64,000 nt of DNA from Aliarcobacter thereius LMG 24486 (GTDB lineage Bacteria; Campylobacterota; Campylobacteria; Campylobacterales; Arcobacteraceae), in contig NZ_CP035926.1 of NCBI RefSeq assembly GCF_004214815.1, forward strand, positions 682,001-746,000. The letters run 5' to 3'. Both the position numbers and the translations under genes were made by a program. This document shows positions 28,850-35,926 of this stretch, one piece after another (within the stretch, counting starts at the first letter, position 1; every line of letters begins with the position of its first letter). The notes beneath the pieces are model-generated. The model did no database searches and was not told where the DNA came from. It was given only the letters and a program-made list of their open reading frames with translations.

Positions 28850-29098
28850 TTATTTTGAAACTAATTTATCTGTTTTTTTATTGTTTTTTGTTTGATAAAG
28901 CATATGGTGCCAAAGAGCAAAGCCACAAAAAGCGACACCAGCAATTACGTGAGTATTTTTAGCAAGTTTATTTTTCATAAACATTGAAGTAACAACAGTA
29001 GCACCTAGAGTTGCAGTCATTCCAATTTTTGCAACTTCTCTTTGAATTTCTAAATCAAATGTTTTGTTTTCTTTCATCTCTTTTTTTTCTTCTTTCAT
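28850..29098 (-). CDS. Small membrane protein at the end of the P1B ATPase cluster
   Basis: The 82-residue protein has a charged N-terminus (Lys/Glu-rich), a hydrophobic stretch at about 23-40 and another at about 50-62 that ends in FALWHHMLY, then a Lys-rich tail. The histidines at the membrane edge could bind metal or haem, but nothing proves it. Its ATG lies inside the preceding 40-codon gene (44-base overlap, different frame). It is the last gene of the metal cluster that begins at 34919. Confidence 0.65.
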   Translation of the reverse strand: MKEEKKEMKENKTFDLEIQREVAKIGMTATLGATVVTSMFMKNKLAKNTHVIAGVAFCGFALWHHMLYQTKNNKKTDKLVSK

Positions 29099-29177
29099 AA
29101 GTTTTTAAACTTTTATTTACTGTTTTAACTGTTAAAACACCTGTAATTAGTGTTGCAAGAGGTAATAAAAATGGCAT
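29055..29177 (-). CDS. 40-residue membrane peptide
   Basis: A short frame starts at ATG 29177-29175 with AAAGGA 6 bases upstream. It encodes one hydrophobic helix (about 2-17, PFLLPLATLITGVLTV) and a strongly basic tail (KTYERRKKRDERK). It overlaps the next gene by 44 bases in another frame. The strong ribosome site and membrane-plus-basic-tail layout support it as a real small protein of the ATPase cluster. Its function is unknown. Confidence 0.6.
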   Translation of the reverse strand: MPFLLPLATLITGVLTVKTVNKSLKTYERRKKRDERKQNI

Positions 29178-29191
29178 ATGAAATCCTTTTG

Positions 29192-29247
29192 ATAATAGTT
29201 ATTGAATTTTAATATTTAATTGCTTAAATAAAACTGATAACTATTAT
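29192..29247. repeat. Inverted repeat between the ATPase gene and the last two small genes
   Basis: ATAATAGTTAT (29192-29202) and ATAACTATTAT (29237-29247) are exact 11-bp inverted arms with a 34-base loop, in the 76-bp gap downstream of the P1B ATPase stop. It may act as a partial terminator or an mRNA stabiliser that lowers expression of the last two genes. The stem is AT-only apart from one G-C pair. Confidence 0.4.
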
Positions 29248-29253
29248 TAAAAT

Positions 29254-31371
29254 CTATTTTCTTGCTAAATTCACACCCTTGATTGAATTAAAAAGTAAAG
29301 CAATAGTTGTTCCATTGTGTAAAATTGCTGTTGTAATTGGTGAAAATAGTCCAAATGTTGCACCTGCAAGTATTCCACTATTTATTCCAACTGTTGCATT
29401 GAAATTAGTATTTATTAAACTCATAGTTTTGTTTGCATACTCTTTTGCTTCAACTACAGCCATGATATCATCTTTTAATAAACTAATATCAGCAGTTGCT
29501 TTTGCTATATCAGCACCTTTACTCATTGATATTCCAACATGAGAAGATATTAAAGCTGGAGCATCATTTATTCCATCTCCAATAAAAGCAACTTTTCTAC
29601 CTTCATTCATAAGCTCTTTTACAATATCAGCTTTTTCTTGAGGAAGTAATTCTGCTCTTACTTCATCTATTCCTAGCTCTTCTGCTACTTTTAAAGCTTT
29701 CTCTTTAATATCTCCTGTGAGCATTACAATATTTTTTACTCCAAGAGATTTTAATTTTTTAATAGCATCTTTTGTATTTAATCTTAATTCATCACTTAAA
29801 CCAATTGTTCCAAGAAGTTTTCCATCATAAGCTACATAAAGTAGAGTATCACATTTTTTTAAAGACTCTTCAATCTCTTTTTTATAAGGCTTAAAATCTA
29901 TTTTTTCATCATCTTCTAAGAAGTGTCTACTACCAATAATAACAGCTTTCCCTTTTATTTCTGTTTTTACTCCATGTGCTACAATAAATTCTACTTCTTC
30001 ATGGTGCATATGCACAAAACCACGCTCTTTTGCAGCTTTTACAACAGCTTCTGCAACAGGATGGAAATAGTGTTCTTCAGTTGAAGCAGTTAGATTTAAT
30101 AGTTTCTCTTCAGTCCAGTTTTTATCATATGAATCAACACTTATAACTTCTAGTTCTCCACTTGTTAATGTACCTGTTTTATCAAAAACAAAAGTATCTG
30201 CACTTGCCAATGATTCAATAGATTTTGCACCTTTTATCATAATTCCACTATGACCAGCTTTTGAAATAGTTGATTTAAAAGCAACAGGAGTTGCAAGTTT
30301 TAATGCACAAGAATAATCAGCTTGTAAAACTGAAGCAACTCTTTCAAAATCTTTTGTAAAGATATAAGCTGCACTTGCTAAACCTAGAGTTACAGGAACT
30401 AGTTTATCAGCTAGTTTATTTGCTTTTAATTGAGCAGATGATTTTTCATTTAAAGAGTTTTCTATATAGTGTTTTATTCTTTGTGTTGCTGTGTTTGCAC
30501 CAACATGTTCAGCCCAAATTCTAAATCTTCCTTCTTCAACTATTGTTCCAGAAAGAACTTTATCTCCTCTATATTTTGCAATTGGTGTTGCTTCTCCCGT
30601 CATTGAAACTTGATTTATAGTTCCAGCTCCATCAATAATATGTCCATCTATAGCAACAGTGTTTCCAGCTCCAACAATTACAATATCACCAATTTTTATA
30701 TCTTCAGTTTTCACAAGAACTTCGCTTACTTTTCCATCAACTCTTTTTTCAATCCATGCTTCTTCGATATTTGGTTTTGCAAGTTCTTTTAGTAAATCAT
30801 CACTTTTATGAACGGTTGTTTCTTCAATATATTCACCTAGTTCAAGCATTGCATTTGTAGAGTTTGCAGCAAGATAATCTTTTCTAAATATAGAAATTGC
30901 AACTGCTCCAGCTTCTAAAACATGAGATGTTAAACCTTCTTTAAATAGCTCTTTTGTTCCATCAATTAATAAAGGAGTACAAGCAAGTGTAGTTAAACCA
31001 GCTTTTAAAGTATTATTTGTAGTAACTCTTTCTAATGCAAGAGCAGAACTAGCTATTAAAGTACCTTTTATAGATGGTTTTTCCTCACCAATACAAGAAA
31101 CACAAACACTATTTGAATTGCTTGTAACAGATTTTAAAAGATTATCTAAACTTATATTTTCTAATTTTTCTTCAATTTTATTAAAAATATCATTACTTAC
31201 ATCAAAAATTATAGAGTAGGCTTTTTTATTTATTCTTATATCATTTATCTCTTTAATATCTTTAAAATAACTCTTTAAGATATCTTCATCAATAAATTTT
31301 TCTTTTAAAATTTGAAGCTTATATCTTGCTCTATTTTTTATCTGGTGAACTTTTATAAACTTTGAATTCAT
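29254..31371 (-). CDS. P1B-type metal-transporting ATPase with YSC in place of CPC
   Basis: The 705-residue P-type ATPase has every catalytic landmark: TGE 258-260, phosphorylated D397 in DKTGT, the P1B-specific HP 437-438, and GDGINDAP 598-605. The transmembrane metal site, normally CPC, reads YSC (353-355, before ALKLATP). The last helix has HNGTTIALLFNS. The first 80 residues form an HMA-like domain without CxxC, but C90-V-S-C93 follows. Metal identity is therefore unusual, and iron is a candidate because of the ferritin-like neighbour. It lies 12 bp after the YtxH-like gene in a ten-gene operon. Confidence 0.9.
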   Translation of the reverse strand: MNSKFIKVHQIKNRARYKLQILKEKFIDEDILKSYFKDIKEINDIRINKKAYSIIFDVSNDIFNKIEEKLENISLDNLLKSVTSNSNSVCVSCIGEEKPSIKGTLIASSALALERVTTNNTLKAGLTTLACTPLLIDGTKELFKEGLTSHVLEAGAVAISIFRKDYLAANSTNAMLELGEYIEETTVHKSDDLLKELAKPNIEEAWIEKRVDGKVSEVLVKTEDIKIGDIVIVGAGNTVAIDGHIIDGAGTINQVSMTGEATPIAKYRGDKVLSGTIVEEGRFRIWAEHVGANTATQRIKHYIENSLNEKSSAQLKANKLADKLVPVTLGLASAAYIFTKDFERVASVLQADYSCALKLATPVAFKSTISKAGHSGIMIKGAKSIESLASADTFVFDKTGTLTSGELEVISVDSYDKNWTEEKLLNLTASTEEHYFHPVAEAVVKAAKERGFVHMHHEEVEFIVAHGVKTEIKGKAVIIGSRHFLEDDEKIDFKPYKKEIEESLKKCDTLLYVAYDGKLLGTIGLSDELRLNTKDAIKKLKSLGVKNIVMLTGDIKEKALKVAEELGIDEVRAELLPQEKADIVKELMNEGRKVAFIGDGINDAPALISSHVGISMSKGADIAKATADISLLKDDIMAVVEAKEYANKTMSLINTNFNATVGINSGILAGATFGLFSPITTAILHNGTTIALLFNSIKGVNLARK

Positions 31372-31383
31372 TTTAGATACTTT

Positions 31384-31710
31384 TTAATCTTTTGTATGAT
31401 GTGAAGAAGCAGCTTTTGCATCTTCAATTCTCTCTTTTAACTCTTCTACACCAGCACTTACAAAACCTTTTGCTTTTTCAAATGTTTTAAAGATAGTTTC
31501 TTGAGCATTTTTATTTGTTAAAACATAAGTTGCTATTGCACCTATTAATGCACCTTTTATAAAATCTCCATTTAATAAAGAGTTTGATTGATTTTGCGTA
31601 TTGTTGTTTTGGTTTAAACCTTGATTTATATAAGGGTTTTGATTTAAATTACTACTATTGTTAGTAGCATTTCTTGTTGAGTTAATATCATTGTTGTATT
31701 GATTATTCAT
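31384..31710 (-). CDS. YtxH-like small membrane protein with Asn/Gln-rich N-terminus
   Basis: In this 108-residue protein the first 45 residues are almost only Asn, Gln, Ser and Thr and look disordered. One membrane helix follows (about 50-64, FIKGALIGAIATYVL), then a charged amphipathic helix (about 68-102) ending in SSHHTKD. This is the layout of YtxH-type proteins. It overlaps the preceding gene by 8 bases. A low-complexity tail on a membrane anchor next to a ferritin-like protein suggests a scaffold role, but that is inference. Confidence 0.7.
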   Translation of the reverse strand: MNNQYNNDINSTRNATNNSSNLNQNPYINQGLNQNNNTQNQSNSLLNGDFIKGALIGAIATYVLTNKNAQETIFKTFEKAKGFVSAGVEELKERIEDAKAASSHHTKD

Positions 31711-32053
31711 TATCTTCTCCTAATTTTATATTTTGGTTTGTTAAATACTTTTCTTCTAATTTTTCTTCTATTACTTCAAGTGCATAAATACCTGCTAAAC
31801 CAATACTTAAAGCTGTAAAAGCTCTAAGATAATTTCCTTCTCCAATATAGTTTGTAGTTGCAATAGCACTTCCTGTTACTATAGCTCCTTGAGAAGCTCT
31901 TTTTACTGTATCTTTTATTGCACAATTCTTATTTAAAGATCCATTTTGAGTCTTTTTATAGTTAATAGCACCACTAATTACAGCACTAGCAATAGCACCA
32001 CTAATTACATGTCCTAAAACATTTCTTGGTGCTCCTGTATCTATTTTTTTCAT
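31703..32053 (-). CDS. Gly/Ala-rich membrane protein of the P1B ATPase cluster
   Basis: The 116-residue protein has three hydrophobic, glycine- and alanine-rich segments (about 14-31, 54-68 and 78-93), with small-residue spacing that favours packed helices (VISGAIASAVISGAINY). The C-terminus is acidic. I recognise no family. It overlaps the 83-residue gene by 4 bases and the YtxH-like gene by 8, so the three small membrane proteins are made together. Confidence 0.7.
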   Translation of the reverse strand: MKKIDTGAPRNVLGHVISGAIASAVISGAINYKKTQNGSLNKNCAIKDTVKRASQGAIVTGSAIATTNYIGEGNYLRAFTALSIGLAGIYALEVIEEKLEEKYLTNQNIKLGEDNE

Positions 32054-32301
32054 TTTACTACCTCTTTATTTGAAACTATTTTTTTAGTATATTTTCTTTT
32101 TGGTTTTTCTTTAATTTCTTGTAAGTCAGTTTTTATCTCTTCTTTTTTTAATTTACTATCAACTATTCTTTTAGTAGATACAACTTTTTCTTTTGCAATA
32201 TCTATAATTTCTTTTGATTTACTTTTTAATAAATCTCTATTTTTATAAGCCATAACAGTAGTAGCTCCTACAAAAATCCCTGCTATAAAAGGTAATGCCA
32301 T
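32050..32301 (-). CDS. Single-helix membrane protein with basic tail
   Basis: The 83-residue protein has one N-terminal helix (about 2-18, LPFIAGIFVGATTVMAY) and a long Lys-rich tail (KPKRKYTKKI near the end). It resembles small YtxH/DUF5132-like anchors but cannot be placed firmly. ACTCC-complement ribosome signals (AAGGAG) precede the ATG. It sits between the ferritin-like gene and the Gly/Ala-rich gene. Confidence 0.65.
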   Translation of the reverse strand: MALPFIAGIFVGATTVMAYKNRDLLKSKSKEIIDIAKEKVVSTKRIVDSKLKKEEIKTDLQEIKEKPKRKYTKKIVSNKEVVK

Positions 32302-32304
32302 AAT

Positions 32305-32991
32305 TTACTCCTTATCATCTTGGTTTTGTTTATTATATGAACTTAATAGCTGATTTATTATAGCTATTAAAGCTCCTCCACTAAGAGCACCACCTATAAA
32401 ATTAAAATTTAATTTTGAAAGTAGATTTGATATAGAATTTTCATCTAAATTCCCTGAAGAAAATTGTGAATAAATCTCTTGATATTGGGCTAAATCTTGC
32501 ATTAGCTTTTCTTGATTAAATCCATTAATAGATGAATTATTATAGTAGTTTTGTACATGAGAACGAAAAGCTGGTAAATGATTGTTGTATGATGCAGCTT
32601 GGAGTTGGTAAAGAGTATCAATTATATCACTATCTTGTGCATAAGAAAGAAGATAATTATATAAAGCAATATTGTTTATTTCTCCTGCAACACCTAATTC
32701 ATAACATTCAATTAAAGACTCAGGAATTGAAATCTTATTTTCTAAATCATTAATAGGAACTTCAATATTATATTTTTGCATAAGTTGTATAAGTACTGAA
32801 TAATGTATAGCTTCTGCCTCTTTTATATTTAAAAAAGGGTTTATATTTCCAAATTTTTCTATTACTTTTGTATATATTTCATAAGCTTTAAACTCATCAT
32901 ATACAGCAATTTGTAAAATTTGATCACGAATAGGAATATTTGAATTTTCATCTATTTTTTTACTAGTTAAAATATTGTAATCAACTGCCAT
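32305..32991 (-). CDS. Ferritin-like (DUF2202-type) protein with C-terminal membrane helix
   Basis: In this 228-residue protein residues 20-150 form a ferritin-like four-helix pattern with candidate di-iron ligands: E33 and E38 (YDEFKAYEIY), E58/E60/H63 (KEAEAIHY), E98 and E104 (ELGVAGEIN), then a late histidine near 137-144. A glycine-rich hydrophobic segment near the C-terminus (IGGALSGGALIAIINQLL) would tether it to a membrane. Ordinary DUF2202 proteins lack such an anchor as far as I recall. Its ATG shares a base with the stop of the HMA-like gene. Confidence 0.75.
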   Translation of the reverse strand: MAVDYNILTSKKIDENSNIPIRDQILQIAVYDEFKAYEIYTKVIEKFGNINPFLNIKEAEAIHYSVLIQLMQKYNIEVPINDLENKISIPESLIECYELGVAGEINNIALYNYLLSYAQDSDIIDTLYQLQAASYNNHLPAFRSHVQNYYNNSSINGFNQEKLMQDLAQYQEIYSQFSSGNLDENSISNLLSKLNFNFIGGALSGGALIAIINQLLSSYNKQNQDDKE

Positions 32992-33302
32992 TAAATCTCC
33001 TTTATAAGATTGTTAATAATATCTCTAATTTCTGAAATATTTTCTTTTTTTATTAAATCTTCCCATAATGATGGACTAAAAATATCTGGATCGTAAATAA
33101 TTGTAACAGAAGCTATGATTTTATTTATCTTTATATCTTTAATTCCAGATATTTTTGTGGGTAAAGATTCAATATCTCCTAAGGAGATATTTTCACTCTC
33201 TTTTACTATTTTAGGGTTTACTCTAACTCTTAATCTTCCAGGAGTATGAGCAATAATTGAAAAGTAACTTGCTATTTTTATTATTGTATCATTATCAATC
33301 AA
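32991..33302 (-). CDS. HMA-like (HMA_2-type) protein without CxxC
   Basis: The 103-residue protein has an N-terminal HTPGRLRVRV segment and a beta-alpha-beta layout with SGIKDIKINKIIASVTIIYDPD, typical of HMA_2 domains found next to P1B ATPases. The metal-binding CxxC of classical HMA domains is absent, so it probably acts as a partner or regulatory domain and not as a copper chaperone. It starts just 2 bases after the nhaA stop and overlaps the ferritin-like gene by 1 base. Confidence 0.7.
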   Translation of the reverse strand: MIDNDTIIKIASYFSIIAHTPGRLRVRVNPKIVKESENISLGDIESLPTKISGIKDIKINKIIASVTIIYDPDIFSPSLWEDLIKKENISEIRDIINNLIKEI

Positions 33303-33304
33303 TA

Positions 33305-34552
33305 TTATTCCTCTTTTATATCACTGTTTTTTCTGCTTAAAAAAAGTAGTAAACAAACTCCAATAACAGCTGCTGTTATTGAACTTGCGAATACTGCAAT
33401 TTTTACAGCACTTACTACATGTGGATCACTAAATGCTAAATGAGATATAAATATTGACATAGTAAATCCAATTCCTGCTAAGAAACCAACAGCTACAATC
33501 TCTCTCCAAGATACATTTGATGGCTTTTCACTAATTTTAAATAAAGTTGCAAGATATGTAAATAATAAAATACCAATAGGTTTTCCTATAACTAAACCAA
33601 AAAATACTCCTAAAACAATTGTGCTATTTTCAATAACACTTTCAAACTCTAATGCAACACCAGCATTTGCAAAAGCAAATAAAGGCATTATTAAAAATGC
33701 ACTAAAGTTATGTAAAGCATGTTCTAGCTTTAAAAGTGGACTTTTTGAGTTGTGCTCTTCTATCTCTTCTACAGATGTTTTATTCGCCTTTAAAGGAATT
33801 ACAAAAGCAAGTAATATACCAGCAATTGTAGAGTGAATCCCTGAACTATGCACAAAAATCCATAAAAATATACCAACAAATAAATAAGGCATAACTCTTG
33901 TTAAATTAAAGTAGTTAAATAACATTAAAACAAAATATGTAAGAGCTGAGTATATTAGGAAATCATAGTGAAGTTCATTTGTATAGAATATTGCAACAAC
34001 TAAAATTGCTCCTAAATCATCTACAACAGCTAATGTAACTAAAAATACTTTAATAGATAAACTAACTCTTTTTCCTAAAAGCATTAAAATTCCAAGTGCA
34101 AAAGCAATATCTGTTGCCATTGGTACACCAAATCCAGTTGGGTGAGATTGATCTATAAATAGATAAACAAGAGCAGGAACAATCATTCCACCAAGAGCAG
34201 CAATTATGGGAAAAGATGCTTTTTTTAAGCTTGATAACTCTCCTATTAGCATATCTCTTTTTATTTCTAAACCAACAACAAGGAAGAAAATAGCCATTAA
34301 AACATCATTTATCCAGTGTTGTAAAGACATAGAAAAAGTATGAGTACCAAATGAAAAACTAAAATGAGTTTCAAGTATTTCAAAATATTGAGGAGCAAAA
34401 GTTGAGTTTGCTATATAAACTGCTAAAACAGTTACTAAAAAAAGTTTAAAACCACTTAGAGTTGCAGTTGATATAAAACTTGTTATAAATTTATATTGAT
34501 TTTTTATATTTACTATTGTTCTTAGATATTTTCTTGGGAGTAGATTAGCCAT
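33305..34552 (-). CDS. nhaA: Na+/H+ antiporter NhaA
   Basis: The 415-residue protein has about twelve membrane helices and the NhaA hallmarks: HWINDVLMAIFFLVVGLEIKR, PMATDIAFALGIL and the ion-binding Asp pair in VTLAVVDDLGAI. It exchanges sodium for protons and supports pH and salt balance. It overlaps the Fur-family gene by 8 bases and is 2 bases from the HMA-like gene, an unusual place for nhaA that links ion homeostasis to the metal cluster. Confidence 0.95.
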   Translation of the reverse strand: MANLLPRKYLRTIVNIKNQYKFITSFISTATLSGFKLFLVTVLAVYIANSTFAPQYFEILETHFSFSFGTHTFSMSLQHWINDVLMAIFFLVVGLEIKRDMLIGELSSLKKASFPIIAALGGMIVPALVYLFIDQSHPTGFGVPMATDIAFALGILMLLGKRVSLSIKVFLVTLAVVDDLGAILVVAIFYTNELHYDFLIYSALTYFVLMLFNYFNLTRVMPYLFVGIFLWIFVHSSGIHSTIAGILLAFVIPLKANKTSVEEIEEHNSKSPLLKLEHALHNFSAFLIMPLFAFANAGVALEFESVIENSTIVLGVFFGLVIGKPIGILLFTYLATLFKISEKPSNVSWREIVAVGFLAGIGFTMSIFISHLAFSDPHVVSAVKIAVFASSITAAVIGVCLLLFLSRKNSDIKEE

Positions 34553-34919
34553 TTTTGTTACAGTCCTTACATTGTCCTTTTAGGATAATATTTTCAATTT
34601 TATAATTTTTTAGAGAAAAATTTGGTTTTTCAAATATACACTCTATATTTGAACAAATATCACAAATAAAATGAAGATGTTCTTTATCTTTTATTTCAAA
34701 ATATCTTTTTTTATCGTTTGATTCAAAAGAGTTAATAAGTTTATGCTCTTCAAAAAATGTAATATTTCTATAAAAAGTAGCTTTATCCATTACTATGTCA
34801 TTTTTAATATCTTCATAAGACAGAGGTCTTTTCGAATCTAATAAAAGGTCTAAGATACTTTTCCTAGCATTTGTAAGCTTTATATTTGAAAAGAATTTTT
34901 TATTTTCTAAATTATTCAT
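34545..34919 (-). CDS. Fur-family metalloregulator
   Basis: The protein has 124 residues from ATG 34919. The DNA-binding winged helix (about 10-75) reads LTNARKSILDLL and DKATFYRNITFFEEHKLI, and the dimer domain has two CxxC pairs for structural zinc (CDIC, CKDC) and HLHFICDIC. Fur, Zur and PerR cannot be told apart here, but divergence from a zinc-binding protein gene favours Zur. An in-frame GTG at 34955 would add 12 residues. I prefer the ATG because the family usually starts about there, although neither has a good ribosome site. It heads the ten-gene metal operon. Confidence 0.85.
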   Translation of the reverse strand: MNNLENKKFFSNIKLTNARKSILDLLLDSKRPLSYEDIKNDIVMDKATFYRNITFFEEHKLINSFESNDKKRYFEIKDKEHLHFICDICSNIECIFEKPNFSLKNYKIENIILKGQCKDCNKNG

Positions 34920-34993
34920 AGGGAAAATATTACCAAAAACTTTATTAAGTGCCACTAAGTTGTATTAAAGTTTAAAAAGTTTAATATTCCAAT

Positions 34994-34999
34994 TATACT
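34994..34999 (+). promoter_or_regulatory. -10 box of the znuA-like promoter
   Basis: TATACT lies 39 bp upstream of the znuA-like ATG and immediately before the palindrome at 35000-35016. A repressor on that palindrome would block RNA polymerase. Confidence 0.5.
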
Positions 35000-35016
35000 T
35001 TGCAACTCAGTTGCAT
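35000..35016. promoter_or_regulatory. Palindromic operator, probable Fur-family (Zur) site
   Basis: TTGCAACTCAGTTGCAT contains the exact inverted repeat GCAACT-C-AGTTGC. It overlaps the expected transcription start of the znuA-like gene, directly after the -10 box, and lies in the divergent region of a Fur-family gene. The size and symmetry suit a dimer of that family, so I infer zinc-dependent repression of the transport genes and possibly of the regulator itself. Confidence 0.6.
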
Positions 35017-35038
35017 AACTCTAAGTTAAGGATAAAAA

Positions 35039-35926
35039 ATGAGAAAGATATTGCTTATAAGTATATTTTTTGTAGTAACATTATTTGCACAAAAAGATAT
35101 AATTTCTGTGACAATCCTACCGCAAAAATATTTTGTTGAGAAAATAGTAAAAGATAAGTTTAATATAAATGTAATGGTTTCTCCTGGAAGTTCTCCTCAT
35201 AATTTTGAACCAAAACCATCGACTATGAAAGCTCTTTTTTCTTCAAAAATATATTTTATGATTAATGAACCAAGTGAGAAAGCTTGGATAGAAAAATTTA
35301 AAACAAATGCAAAAAATACACTTTTTGTTGATACAACAAAAGAGATAGAAAAAATTGCTATGATGGAACACTCTCATAATGAAGATGAAGATGAAGATGA
35401 AGATGATCATCATCACTCACATCATGAACATGGAGAAGATGGATTAGATCCACATGTTTGGCTTGACCCAATATCAGTAAAATCTCAAGTAAAAACTATT
35501 TTTGAAACAATGGTAAAAATAGATGAAAAAAATAGTAAGTTTTATAAAGAAAATTATGAAGAGTTTATAAAAGAGTTAGATTTATTAGATAATGAGATAA
35601 AAGAGATTCTAAAACCATATAAAGATATGGCATTTATGGTATTTCATCCATCTTGGGGATATTTTTCTAAAAGATATGAAATAGAGCAGATATCTATTGA
35701 AATTGAAGGAAAAGAGCCAAAACCAAATGATATGATAAAGTTAATAGAAGAAGCAAAATTACATAAGATAAAAATAGTATTTGTTTCTCCACAATTCTCA
35801 CAAAAAAATGCAAAAACAATATCAAAAAGTATTGGTGCAAATGTTATTTCTATTGATCCTTTAAGTGATGATTGGCACAATAATATGCTACTTGTTGCAA
35901 AAGAGATAGCAAAAAGTTATAAATGA
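35039..35926 (+). CDS. znuA: Zinc-binding periplasmic protein, ZnuA-like
   Basis: The 295-residue cluster A-I substrate-binding protein has a signal peptide (1-17, ILLISIFFVVTLFA), a first lobe with SPGSSPHNFEPKPS (metal-ligand histidine), an acidic and histidine-rich loop (about 112-136, alternating Glu/Asp then His) and DPHVWLDP, then FHPSWGYF and a late aspartate in SIDPLSDDW. The His-rich loop is typical of zinc carriers. No znuB or znuC follows. The next gene is a NicO-type permease, overlapping by 4 bases. Confidence 0.9.
   Translation: MRKILLISIFFVVTLFAQKDIISVTILPQKYFVEKIVKDKFNINVMVSPGSSPHNFEPKPSTMKALFSSKIYFMINEPSEKAWIEKFKTNAKNTLFVDTTKEIEKIAMMEHSHNEDEDEDEDDHHHSHHEHGEDGLDPHVWLDPISVKSQVKTIFETMVKIDEKNSKFYKENYEEFIKELDLLDNEIKEILKPYKDMAFMVFHPSWGYFSKRYEIEQISIEIEGKEPKPNDMIKLIEEAKLHKIKIVFVSPQFSQKNAKTISKSIGANVISIDPLSDDWHNNMLLVAKEIAKSYK

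Noticed and set aside
35370-35430. GAT/GAA and CAT repeats in the znuA-like gene as a microsatellite
   Set aside because: They encode the acidic and histidine-rich zinc loop typical of this protein family and are in frame, so no separate repeat element is needed.
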